Positions 23,380 to 33,420 of a stretch of 64,000 nucleotides of DNA are shown here, one piece after another. Under the pieces are notes generated by a model, which made no database searches, was not told the origin of the DNA, and saw nothing but the letters and a program-made list of their open reading frames with translations. Where the stretch lies: contig JYIP02000005.1 of NCBI GenBank assembly GCA_001051155.2, positions 2,666,001 to 2,730,000 on the forward strand. The letters are read 5' to 3'. The DNA is from Chrysoporthe austroafricana. Taxonomy: Eukaryota > Ascomycota > Sordariomycetes > Diaporthales > Cryphonectriaceae. Each line of letters opens with the position of its first letter. The stretch's first letter is position 1. Made by a program: the position numbers and the translations under genes.

Positions 23380-25020
23380 GCCCTTTAAGCATGTTCAAAC
23401 AATAGTTATCAATCGCAGTAGACTGGGCCTCTTGCGAACCCGCCTTCTGTCTGGAAACCTGTGTAAGCCGTTGGAATTACCGTCATGTCTCGGTCAACCA
23501 CGATTCAATGTCACTGTCAACTGGGACGAGCGCGGTCATCGAATGCCAGACACCATCAAGCGCAGTAGCGGCAGGATGAGGACGCCCGGTGGAATTTTCA
23601 TCATAGGATCTATCATATTGGATAGCGACCTGACCTGGTACAGACTTGGAAGGACCAGGCACAACCGTCGTAGATTCTAGCCTCACATAAATCAGCATCT
23701 AATACATTAGCCCCAGCGGTGTACTTAGTCACGAAGTCGTTTGCTACAAGCATAATGAGACCGGAATCCGGTACTGACGCCTGCTATTACGAAGTGGCTA
23801 TTCGTGATTGATCTGTGACAGAGACGTATCCACCTCGATTCCTCGGCCAGCGAAGTCTGCTCGAAAGGCTGCTGGGAAACATGAGCTCGATCTCTACCGC
23901 TGGTGGTCTGCCCAATGGTTTGACTAGACGTTGATTCGACTATCCAAGCAGCCTACTCTAGGAGTTCGGGCTCGAGAGAACTGAACCTTTTCTTCGGCTG
24001 CGGCAATCGTCCTGCGAAGTTCCCAAGTGAAAACACCTTCATCCCTCACCTGCTTTGTCTCGAGACATGCCCACCTCTGATCCGAGCTCCACCCTAGGCA
24101 GGTGTTGGGTGCGATCAAGAACAAATCAAGAGCCAAGGTGTTAGTACCGCAGCCGTCTGGTGGATAGGTGCTGTCGATAGGTAAGCAAGCCGCCAGACCA
24201 ATTAGCCGCCGAGATCTGTGCGTGAGGCCCTCGCCGTTTCAAAGGTGGGCTAAAGACAAGCTTTACTACTATATAGACCTCACTAGAGTAACGCCGCGCG
24301 AGATGACCTGCCACATACTGGCCTATGTTTTCAGACGAGCGCCCTCCTGACACCGCCCCTGACACTTGCCAGCATAGCTCTGACGGTCCCCTCCATACTA
24401 ATAACGCCGGATAGAGTCCTGCGTAGTAGGAGGGAAATACTTAATTGTTGACGATGAACGGACGGGTTCACCAACCGGATTTGCGTATCGCTTTGCCTGG
24501 GCTGGCGCCGGAAACTCTTAGTCTCCTGAGGGTTTTATTCATTTACACATCCGGTGGAACTAGATGTGCCGAACAAATCACACGGCGCCTCCCCCAGCCG
24601 GATCGGAGCCTTCTGAAGACATCCCGCGCTCCCCGTCGCGCGGGCGCCGTTCCATCTGTTCTCTCCCCGCCCCCGGGCCAAGGGCTCCGACCGGGCCGCC
24701 TTAGGCTGGGAAACGGTAGTTGACGCACCATGCACGACAGGAAACACACGAGGGTGGCGATAGGAGGTTTTCGGACGGGAGGGTATATGGCATATGGCTC
24801 GAGGGCGCCGGTCGGACACACGGGACCGCCTATTTATAATGCCCGTGGGCAGCCTCCCACTTACTCCCCTCGCCCGCTCCGCCTGCGCCTCTTGTCCTCG
24901 TCAACCTTTTGATACCCAACCAAGATTCTATTCGTGTACTATAAGGCCTGCTAGCCAGCCATTTCATTTTTGATCTCACCCCTTGGTTCCTCAACCCGCC
25001 TATCCTGACCCTCAGAAAAG
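23380..25020. other. Intergenic region, promoter of the Gly-rich secreted protein
   Basis: A 1.6 kb spacer after SLA1. No frame is supported. A TATA-like element (TATTTATAATG) lies at about 24,831, about 190 bases before the next start codon, and a pyrimidine-rich leader follows it. G/C-rich blocks at 24,600-24,720 could hold regulator sites, but I cannot name them. Confidence 0.45.
24831..24841 (+). promoter_or_regulatory. TATA-like box of the Gly-rich secreted protein gene
   Basis: TATTTATAAT lies about 190 bases upstream of the start codon at 25,021 and is followed by a C/T-rich stretch typical of a fungal transcription start region. Strong TATA boxes are more usual in inducible fungal genes. 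Inference from position and sequence only. Confidence 0.45.
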
Positions 25021-25547
25021 ATGCAGTTCACGCTCATCATTGCGCTGGCCGCTGCCGTCACCGCGGCACCGACCCCCTCAGCTACCGAGCACGACGCGCG
25101 CCAGCTCGGTGACCTGCTGGGCGGCCTCACAGGGACCTCGTCCGCGGCCGACGCGTCCCAGTCCGGCGGGGGACTCGGGGCTCTCCTCGGAGGCGCCGGA
25201 GGCGCCGGTGGTCTGGTACGTACATTATGACCGTGGTTTGTGGCACGACGCGTGGGATGGATAGCCTGGGAAACGAGGTTTCAAAGACGGAGGCCGGGTT
25301 ACCAGAAGAGGCCCAGCCATTGTGTGCTGAGTGTATCACATGATTAACATGGTGGAAATTGCAGACCGACCTTCTCGGGGGTGCTGGTACCACCGGTGGT
25401 GAATCTAGTGGTCTTGGAGCGACGCTCGGAGGAGGCCTGGATGGCGGTAAGTTCAAGCTGAAGACTGTCGCTTTCTCCTTTCAAGCTAATTTGTCTCTAG
25501 CTGAGGGCGTCCTAGAGAATCTGGGGGGCGGATTACGCAAGGCGTAG
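25021..25547 (+). CDS. Small secreted Gly-rich protein, 107 aa
   Basis: Three exons (25021-25215, 25365-25446, 25501-25547). The N-terminus MQFTLIIALAAAVTAAP is a textbook signal peptide. The mature part has almost no charged residues and repeats LGGLxG / LLGGAGG / LGGGL motifs, with no cysteine. A possible Lys/Arg site is absent near the N-terminus; a single Arg pair-like context (DARQ) follows the propeptide-like segment. The first intron is long for this window (149 nt). Gly/Leu-rich small secreted proteins of this kind occur at fungal cell surfaces; a function in wall assembly, surface activity or host contact would be a guess. The splice choice restores one continuous repeat pattern across all three exons. 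Confidence 0.7.
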
Positions 25548-26004
25548 GGATCAGTGGTGGACGGGACTGGTAATATTCAAAATTACAGGAGCTGCGCTTC
25601 CTACTCCTGCGTGCTCACGCTGTCGATCGCTGCCTGTATGATGTATCCAAAATGATGTATCCAAAAACCTTCTTGTTGTACATATTTATGGGTTCAGGAC
25701 GCCACTACATTTGCAGTGTAGTGTTTCGAATGAGCTCTCTGTCCAACTCAGAGGAGATAAGTGCCGCTCGAGCCCTCCGACTTGAAGCTGCTCGTAATTT
25801 AAATGTGACCCATCCGAATATCTAACACTGGAAAGGATGATGGATTCTTTCATGTGCTGCTCGGAAGCATGGCATAAAAGCCTATTGTATGGTCGCCGCG
25901 GGTTTGTATGGCTTGTGCGCGCGCGTGTCTATAGTCTCTGTACGCTACCCAACCTGTTGCATTGTCTGCAGATGGAAGTTGACGATATACAGATTGGCCA
26001 TGCT
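25548..26004. other. Convergent intergenic region
   Basis: This holds the 3' UTR of the Gly-rich protein gene and that of the minus-strand TLC gene. It contains the 14-nt tandem repeat at 25,638. No gene is seen. Confidence 0.55.
25638..25665 (+). repeat. Perfect 14-nt tandem duplication
   Basis: ATGATGTATCCAAA occurs twice with no spacer, in the 3' flank of the Gly-rich protein gene. Confidence 0.9.
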
Positions 26005-27138
26005 TTATTGCATGTCTGCCAAATCGTCCTTGATCTCGATATCAATGTCCGGAAGAGTGGGTCGTCGCCTCAAACCATCAATCTTCTCCACGATGTCGGT
26101 CGCCGTGGCCGCAGCAGCGGGTATCTGCGACTTCTCATTGACCTTCTCTTCCTTCTTGTAATCCTTCGCACCCGGTTCGAATCTCTTTTGTACGGCCTTG
26201 ATCATCTTGCCAAACCAGTAGATGTTCAAGGTGTTGAGTGTAATGTTGCTGGCCAGGTATACAGCAGCCATCCAGATTGGTAATGGCCCTGCCTCTTTCG
26301 CGTACATCATGACATCTTCGGTACCCGGCAGTTGCTCATTTGCGGGCGTGGTAGACATGTACTCGGTGTTCGGGGCGGTGAACAACGCACGGTACATGTC
26401 ATACCACACCATGGCCGACTGGGCGACCCCCCAGACGAGGCGGGCTGAGAAGAAGGTGAAGAGGAGGATGATGCCGTTGTATAGCTGTGCCTTGGTTCCA
26501 GTCATTCCCAGCTTGTCAAAGAACCAGTGGATATTAAGGAACGGGGTCGACAACTCGTAGAGAATGAAGACAGTGGCGTAGTAGTTCAAAAAGGGCCTCT
26601 AAGGAGAATAGTTAGCGGGGATGCGTAGTTTCCGGAGAGGACCCCAGACCAGACTCACGTATCCAAGAGAGTAGACAGAAAGTGCGCTAACAGCATGAGC
26701 CAGCAGACCAACGCCAAAGACGTCCAAGTTGCAGATGGTGATGCAGAAGTCCCAGACGAAGTATCCAGCTGCGAGCGACTGGACCAAGCCACTAGATCCG
26801 GTATATCCCCAGATGCGCCCCTGCCAGTCCATGGACGCTCGCTCGTTGTCCGCCCACATGACCCAAAGAGCAACAACACAGATCAGGACGCTCTGGAACA
26901 AGGACACGACGTGGGAGTCCCAACTGGCCCGTTTCCCCCTCGATTTTGGGTAGTGCTTGGGGGCGTATCTGTTGGAGACCCATGGCGAAACGACAAGATG
27001 GATAAAAGTGTAGAGGAGGGCCGCGGCGATGACTTCGTGTATGTGCAGGGGCAGCACGGTCATGTTGAACTTTTGTGCGTATGGCCGGACCCATTCCTCG
27101 AGGGCGGGTATAGGCGGTATGAAGAAAGGGTCCTTCAT
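26005..27138 (-). CDS. TLC (TRAM/LAG1/CLN8) domain membrane protein
   Basis: Two exons on the minus strand (27138-26659, 26598-26005; intron 60 nt) give 357 residues. A short N-terminus with FFIPPIPALEEW is followed by about seven hydrophobic segments. The TLC signature is visible in WDSHVVSLFQSVLI, AAGYFVWDFCITICNLDVFG and ILYELSTPFLNIHWFFDKLG. The C-terminal 70 residues are charged and cytosolic (KDYKKEEKVNEKSQ). It resembles the TMEM56/TLCD-type fungal proteins more than ceramide synthases, because the Lag motif with paired histidines is not evident. TLC proteins act in ER or Golgi lipid sensing, synthesis or transport; the substrate here is unknown. Retaining the intron would truncate the protein at its acceptor TAG. 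Confidence 0.85.
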
Positions 27139-28439
27139 GGCTGCAGTCTGCCTTTTGAGTCGAATCCAGATCAGTAATGAGGATCAATCAAGACAGGAGC
27201 TGGCCGAGAGGGGAGGTTTTGCGGGATGCAGGGCAGGGCAGAACAAGGCAGGCCTCTACGGAAGTATTGAATACAAGACTTGACCGACCTTTAAATCAGA
27301 GCCGAGGAAGGCCACACGAGGCGGACCCCGCAAGCTGGAGCCTCCGGGGCAGTTGATAACCTAGGCAGGCAGGCCGCCACAAGATCAAGCTGCCCTGCTT
27401 GGGTGTGCGCGGGCAGGGCGATCCAGAATTCTTGTTGGGATCTGCACGCGATCTGCTCGCGAGGCCCCTACGTGCCTCGATCACCGGGCGTGCGATGCTC
27501 AGCTGAAGGTGCAATGCTGTGCCAGGAGAGAGTTGAAAGCTTCCTACAGGCAGGGCTACCGGTCCTCAGGCACATTGACGTCGTGTGACGCTTGCGAACA
27601 CGGGGCAGAGTAAAGAGAGAGCGCTTGGAATGTTCCAAATCTTATCGTCGCATCGAGGCAGGACGACCATGGACCCTTGAATTGTTGGGAAATCCGGGTA
27701 CTTTTGCATACCTGTCAGCCCACGTCAGTAGCAGTCTTGGCCGGCAGGGCATTATTTTCACCCCAGATCTCTTACTCGGCCAGCCCGGAGCCGCTGAAGG
27801 GCTTGGACAGCTGGACGGCCGCCCCTGGGCTGTTCGAGGCTGGAGACTCGGAATAACTGTTCTCAAGAGAAAAGGATGTCGGGTCTGGAAGCTAGTCAGA
27901 CGAATTCATCTGCACCTTGTCTGGAGCGGGAGCCCGGGCTGTGGGTGGGACGCCGGACGGATCGGAGGCCCAGAGGCTGTAGGCGAGTTGTGGCAGCGAG
28001 GTGTGAGCGAGAGGGCGTGGAAATCTGAGCTGCCCCTCGCGCGGGTACTCGCAGGTCTCCAGTCTGCCGTGGGTCGCTTTCCCTGTCGGGCTGCATTTTC
28101 ATTGCCCCTGACCGTCGTGGCCCGTGCTCCTCTCCGAATGACCAGGGTGTTCACCGTTCGTAGGAGCTTAGCAACTGACACTATCACGAGCCGAATGCTG
28201 GTCTTACACAGAGCTGCTCTCGGGTCAGGCGTCACGGCAATGCACCGCTCCTGAGTGAATCGGGTGTCCGTGTCGCTAGAAAAAAAAGGGAGGAAACTAT
28301 TCGACATTCGACTAGCCAAGCCAGGCGCTTCTGCTCGACCCCACCGCATACCCATCTGACGGTCTCACACACCGCACCTCGATCTCCAGCCCCGAGGGCA
28401 GGGCCTCGCGGGAGCGGCTTGTGGTCGCCGGCTGAGGAT
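27139..28439. other. Divergent spacer between the TLC gene and COG8
   Basis: A 1.3 kb region holding two promoters. It has a long open frame (27,592-28,254, plus) that starts at a non-ATG codon, has no domain and has an Arg/Gly/Leu-rich composition expected of G/C-rich non-coding DNA, so I do not call it. Confidence 0.5.
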
Positions 28440-29750
28440 ATGGCCGACCTTTTGTACGAGCTGCTGGCATCGCAGCCTGGTTCCGACCTGGCCAAGGCAC
28501 CCGCGGACCAGAGCTCCCTGGAGTACCTCAGGCACCTGTCCGCCCAGCCCTTATCGTCCCTAGACAAGACTGAGCCCCAGTCCATCTCTCAGTCTTCTCA
28601 TACCCTCCTCATCTCGCTTCAGTCTCTGTCTAAGAGATCATACAAACCCATTATCGAGTCTGCATCTCACCATGCCTCTCTGGAGACTGCCCTCCCAGCG
28701 TTGGCTAGCAGCACCGCAGAGCTGCGGCGTGCCATACCGAGGTTGGACAACGAGGCCGTGAAATTCTCGAGCACGTACAACAAGGCCAGCGAGAACGATG
28801 TCTTGGCGAGGAGGAAACGGGCTCTGCAGCTGTCGAGGAACGTCGAGCGTCTCGTGGATGTGCTCGAGCTGCCGACCCTGCTGAACTCGGCCATCTCAGC
28901 TTCACCACCGAACTACTCGTCGGCACTAGATCTCAATGGCCACATACGGAGGCTGCATTCTCTATACCCGACCTCGCCGCTGATCGCATCCATATCAGCG
29001 CAGGCAGACGAGGCAATGAGGACTATGGCAGCAAATCTGGTGCTCTCGCTCAAAGCACCAGGGTTGAAACTAGCCGCCTCGTTACGGACGATCAGCTGGC
29101 TGCGGAGAGTGCTGCCGGACCTCGAGACGGCCGGGTCACAGAACAAGAGCCATGGCTCTCAGGACAGAGTCTTGGGGGCCGTCTTCTTGGTGTGCCGCCT
29201 CGCGACGCTCATGCACATGCTCGATGCGCTGGACCCGCTGAAGGAGCTGGCGGACCAGGAGAAAGCAAGGCAGAAGTCGACTGACAGCGGGAACGCTTGG
29301 TCGGGAGGCCAGCAGACGGAGAGATATCTGAAGCGGTACATTGAGATATTCCGGGAGCAGAGCTTTGCTATTGTTTCCATGTACAGGAGCATCTTTCCAG
29401 CAGCCACCGATGCACCAGCGCCTGCGAGTGGGAAGGAGGACCCGCTCGAGCCGCTACCGTCTTCTCTGTCAACCTTCCCTCTGTACCTTGTCGACATGCT
29501 GCTTGAGACGCTGCGGCTATATTTACCGACAGTTAGGGATCAGGCGTCAAGGGATAGTTTGTTAACACAGGTGCTATACTGCGCTGGCAGTCTGGGCCGT
29601 CTGGGAGGCGATTTTGGGCTGTTCTTAGCGGGTTTGGACCTTGGAAGTGACGCAGAGGAGGAATGGGTTGAGATCGTGAGACGACATCGACAGCTAGCTG
29701 GACGCTTGGAGTCGATCGTCGGAGATTCTAAAGAGAAGGTAACGAAATAG
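28440..29750 (+). CDS. COG8: Conserved oligomeric Golgi complex subunit 8 (Dor1-like)
   Basis: An intronless 436-residue protein. The start ADLLYELLA is chosen over an upstream in-frame non-ATG extension. The N-terminal 150 residues are helical and include a heptad-like SSTYNKASENDVLARRKRAL segment, as expected for a tethering-complex rod. Family landmarks follow: SLKAPGLKLAASLRTISWLR, FLVCRLATLMHMLDALDPLK and YLKRYIEIFREQSFAIVSMY. COG8 belongs to lobe B of the COG tether, which captures retrograde vesicles at the Golgi and keeps glycosylation enzymes in place. The protein ends shortly after GSLGRLGGDFGLFLAGL and lacks the longer tail of animal COG8, which is normal for fungi. Confidence 0.9.
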   Translation: MADLLYELLASQPGSDLAKAPADQSSLEYLRHLSAQPLSSLDKTEPQSISQSSHTLLISLQSLSKRSYKPIIESASHHASLETALPALASSTAELRRAIPRLDNEAVKFSSTYNKASENDVLARRKRALQLSRNVERLVDVLELPTLLNSAISASPPNYSSALDLNGHIRRLHSLYPTSPLIASISAQADEAMRTMAANLVLSLKAPGLKLAASLRTISWLRRVLPDLETAGSQNKSHGSQDRVLGAVFLVCRLATLMHMLDALDPLKELADQEKARQKSTDSGNAWSGGQQTERYLKRYIEIFREQSFAIVSMYRSIFPAATDAPAPASGKEDPLEPLPSSLSTFPLYLVDMLLETLRLYLPTVRDQASRDSLLTQVLYCAGSLGRLGGDFGLFLAGLDLGSDAEEEWVEIVRRHRQLAGRLESIVGDSKEKVTK

Positions 29751-30287
29751 ATATCCGGCCCCCCAGGGGCGGGAGAAGCGGAGTACACCACTCACGAGTG
29801 ATGGTGAGTCGATACCCTCGGAAACAGACCACAGCCTCTGCGTCTTAAGCCGTGGGAGATATTACAAATCCGATTATTATTTCTGAAGACACAAGAGTAA
29901 GAGCCTCCTCGCTGACGAGCACCTGGAGCGTAAGATCGGAATGATTCCCGGCATTGGGTCACATAGAAAGTGGGTACACGGCAGCTCCCGGACCCTTGGA
30001 CGCGTTCCGCCGGATCGGCCGCCGCTCCGGTCCCCAGAACTTAAAAACGCATGCCGTCACCACTGAGCTCGAGCTCTTGTACCTCATCCTCACAACAAAG
30101 GCAACGATATCCTCATCACTGCGCGCACACCACGGCACAATGGCTCAGCCCGCGACTTGAACCAGCTTACTAGTCCGTCGATAAGTACAACGTGACGGTA
30201 ATCAGAAATGCTGGGTTATGAGCCCTAGCATTTCTTGAACCTCGACATTCCGGATCGTGCTGTGGCTCGCCAGAGATACATTACGAG
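29751..30287. other. Intergenic region between COG8 and HEM25
   Basis: This holds the COG8 3' UTR and the HEM25 promoter. I see no gene, RNA or repeat. Confidence 0.55.
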
Positions 30288-31378
30288 ATGAGCAGCGATG
30301 GCCCTCCCAAGGCCAAGTCCAAATCGAGTGAGCATAATGAATCGTGTGTAAATCATCCGCGCAAATCTGACAATCGCGCGAAGCCTACCACTTCGTAGCT
30401 GGCCTTGGGTCTGGCATGCTATCCGCCGTCCTCCTGCAACCCATCGATCTTCTCAAGACCCGCGTGCAGCAGTCTGGCCACCACTCCCTGGCCGCTGCGA
30501 TCCGCGAGGTCCGCAATTCCCCTCGCATAATACCGGCGCTATGGCGAGGTGCAACGCCATCCGCCCTGCGTACCGGCTTTGGTAGTGCGATATACTTCAC
30601 TTCGCTAAACGCGATTCGAACAAACGTCTCGCGAGTCCCCTTCCTCGCGGCCGACACTGGGAGCAGCAGCGATGGCACATCAAGTGCCACCAAGGACCAT
30701 GGGAAAGGTGGCGCGGGTCAACACCACTCGTCCTCGCTAGTCAAGCTCTCGAATATTGGGAACCTGCTGGCGGGCTCAGTGGCGCGCACATTTGCCGGCA
30801 TGATCCTGATGCCGCTGACGGTGATCAAGGTGCGGTACGAGTCGAACCTCTACTCTTACGGCTCAATAGCAGCGGCAGGGCGGGACATCTTCGCGAAGGA
30901 AGGGGCGCGGGGGTTTTTCTCTGGCTTCGGTGCGACAGCTATGCGGGATGCGCCCTATGCAGGGCTCTATGTGCTGTTCTACGAGCAGAGCAAGAAAAGG
31001 CTGAGCGCGTGGCACGGGGGCGGCAACGGCTCCTACTCTGGCGAGCTTAAAGGCACGGGCAGGATGGGTGTCTCGACGGCGGCGACGATCAACTTTTCCT
31101 CAGGCGTTATCGCCGGCGCCGCGTGCTCCGCGATATCGAACCCCTTTGACGCCGTCAAGACGAGAATTCAGCTGCAGCCCGGCGTGTATCGAAATATGTT
31201 CCATGCTGCGCACATAATGGTGACTCAGGAAGGAGTGCGCTCGCTGCTCGACGGCCTGGCCTTGCGCATGGGCCGAAAGGCTTTGAGCTCTGCACTCGCA
31301 TGGACTGTGTACGAGGAGCTGGTGAGGAGGGCCGAGGTCACGCTAAATCCGACAAAGAGAAAGGAGAGTGTCTTGTAA
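30288..31378 (+). CDS. HEM25: Mitochondrial glycine carrier, SLC25A38/Hem25 type
   Basis: Two exons (30288-30327, 30384-31378) give 344 residues. Three mitochondrial-carrier repeats carry the Px[DT]xxK signatures [22 protein letters not shown] and [11 protein letters not shown], each followed by a Trp/Phe-x-Gly loop ([48 protein letters not shown]). Repeat 1 is preceded by [17 protein letters not shown], which is recovered only when the 56-nt intron after the 13th codon is removed. Hem25 brings glycine into the mitochondrial matrix for 5-aminolevulinate synthesis, the first step of heme. A Ser/Gly/His-rich insert of about 30 residues between repeats 1 and 2 is longer than in yeast. The 40-nt first exon encodes only the hydrophilic leader. 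Confidence 0.93.
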
Positions 31379-31782
31379 GAGAGGGGTAGTAGGCTGTATC
31401 ATATTGGCTCGGTCTGAGGGCGCATCCATGTTGGAGTTTGGGGTTTAAAATAGGCAAGATACCACTCTCATTTCCTCAAAATCGGTCGTCTGCTCTCATC
31501 TTACAGAACCATGGGTCCCCACTGAGGTGTCTAGACTAGCATCGGGTGTGGCCTCCAAGTGAAGTTTGTCTGGTTGTTTTGTGTATTGGAGGGCTCACCT
31601 CCAAGATGCGTCGAGCCCATTCAACAGGCCTGCTTTCATCTCGTCGTCTCTCTTGAATCCAACCTGTCTTTTTCTTTCTTGATAGTTGTGATCACTGATG
31701 GCCCCATTACCCCGCCGACCATCAAAGCCAAGCTGGTTCCCTGGCTTTTTTCAGCTTCAAGAAACAACTCGTGGCTGTGAAG
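31379..31782. other. Intergenic region
   Basis: This is the HEM25 3' UTR and the probable promoter of the next gene. No independent gene is seen; a first exon of the following gene could lie here because its start is uncertain. Confidence 0.45.
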
Positions 31783-33145
31783 ATGGCTACTAGCAGAGTG
31801 ATGCCACCGGCGTGGCCCAATAGCAAGATGGTCCTCATGCCCTGGCATGTCGCTCAACGTCGAACACAGCTCATGGCGGTGAAAATCATCCAGAGGTTTG
31901 CTGCCGAGGCCGCCCAGGAGGTCAGAGCTGAAGCCCTCGCTGCCGCTGAGGTGGCCAAGATGAGAGCTGAAGCCATCGCTGCTGAGAAGGCCGAGGAGAG
32001 GAGGGCTGCAGGACTTGCCGTCAAGGCGATCGCGGAGAAGAGAGCTCAAGCCCGTGCTGGTAAGGTGGCTGTCAAGCAGAAGGCATCTACCAAGCAGAAA
32101 GCTGGGCGGTTGCCAACCATCGACGAGGACGGGGTGCTTCAGTGCGAGCCTACACACAACGATCCTCGATCCTCGCCAATTACCAAGGTAGACACCTCGC
32201 ACCAGCAAGAAAAGGTCAACAGCAATACTTTGCCTCCACCCATCGACACCCAACCTGTCCCCTCCATTAAGGACGTTACGGCACCCCGGCTACCCAAGAT
32301 GGACAACAACAGCAACGTTTTCCCTCCCATGACCGGTCGCAAGAACATCGCATCACCTTCTTCGATCGTTCCTGAGTACAAGGTTCTCTGGAGCGCTGTC
32401 TGCCTACCAACGGACGTCGAGATGTCTCAAAAGGCTGCCAGGGTGGAGGCGGCGGCTCTGGGCAGGAATCTGGCCCTGGCCTTGGCCCTGGCGAGCAAGC
32501 CAAAGATCATGAAGGAGAGAGACGTCTGGTGTTGCAAGTACCTTGACGTGAGTGTAGCTTTCCCCTACCACCGTCATGCTGCTGAGGATGTTGCAGTCAC
32601 AGTTCACTGACAGGTAGACCTAGGCCATGAAGGGCGACAAGAAAGGCGACAACGGCGTCACCCTACGCGACTTCCTCAACACGCCCAACCTCCCGCTCAT
32701 CTACAAGCTCAAGGCAACCATTGCCTATAGCAGCAACCCCATCTCCAAGCTCTTCCCCACCCGCGCACAGCCGCTCAGTACCACCTCTACCTACTCCCCC
32801 GTCATTCGCGAGCGCAGCGTCTCGGTCGCTGAGGGTGACGGCATCCTGCGGGGACAGATGGAGAAGGACCGGTGCGAGGTCGAGGAGACGGATGAGGATG
32901 GTGATAGCGGCTGGGAGACCGAGGCGTGCGGTTCCGATGTGTGCACCAGCAGCGAGGAGGCTATGGAGGAGGTGCTGGGTCGCGAGAAGGAGCAGCGCCG
33001 CGAGGCCCGGCTCCACTACCTCGAGATGGCCCAGCGTCTTTACGAGGAGTGCATGCAGGTCTATACCGCCGCCGAGGATGTCGAGCTCCTTGGACACGAG
33101 AAAGCTTGGATGGACTACGAGCTCGAGGCCGCCAAGAAGGCCTGA
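31783..33145 (+). CDS. Hypothetical Ala-rich coiled-coil protein, 428 aa
   Basis: Two exons (31783-32547, 32624-33145). Residues about 35-110 are a highly charged Ala/Glu/Lys/Arg helix with repeats such as VRAEALAAAEVAKMRAEAIAA, probably a long coiled coil. A disordered Pro/Ser/Asn-rich middle follows. Near the end of exon 1 is a small ordered piece, ALALALASKPKIMKERDVWC. Exon 2 starts with a DFLNTPNLPLIYKLK motif, passes an acidic stretch and ends in a helix with LHYLEMAQRLYEECMQVY. The intron (GTGAGT donor, CCTAG acceptor) joins the two frames in phase 0. The start is uncertain: 31,783 is the first in-frame ATG, but an upstream exon is possible. I do not recognise a family. Confidence 0.55.
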
Positions 33146-33196
33146 ATCGGCTGACGATCCCGACGCTGGATAACACAATGCTTGGATGGACTACGA
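33104..33196 (+). repeat. 17-nt direct repeat across the stop codon of the Ala-rich gene
   Basis: GCTTGGATGGACTACGA occurs at 33,104-33,120, coding for AWMDYE in the last exon, and again at 33,180-33,196 in the 3' flank. The copies are identical over 17 bases and diverge beyond. Confidence 0.85.
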
Positions 33197-33353
33197 ACGC
33201 GATTAGGGGTTTTGGGCAGCACTCCTCGGCGCGACGGATGGAACAGGGAATGTCAAAATGAGAACGGTCAGGATGGATTATGGAAAGCACGATCGTGAAC
33301 GTTCAGGGTATGTACGTTGGGAGAGTGCTCCATGACTACTTTAAGTATCAACT

Positions 33354-33388
33354 GCTCTCTCTCTATCTCTCTCGTGCGTGCGCGCGCG
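33354..33388. repeat. CT/GTGC/GC microsatellite
   Basis: A (CT)n run interrupted by one A passes into CGTGCGTGCGCGCGCG. It lies in the short convergent spacer between the Ala-rich gene and NOP12, where 3' ends meet. Confidence 0.85.
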
Positions 33389-33420
33389 TTTCACGTCCTC
33401 TGGGACGAGGCTTGACCCTC

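Noticed and set aside
27592..28254. 220-aa plus-strand frame between the TLC gene and COG8
   Set aside because: Non-ATG opening, no domain, no splice context; sits in a shared promoter.
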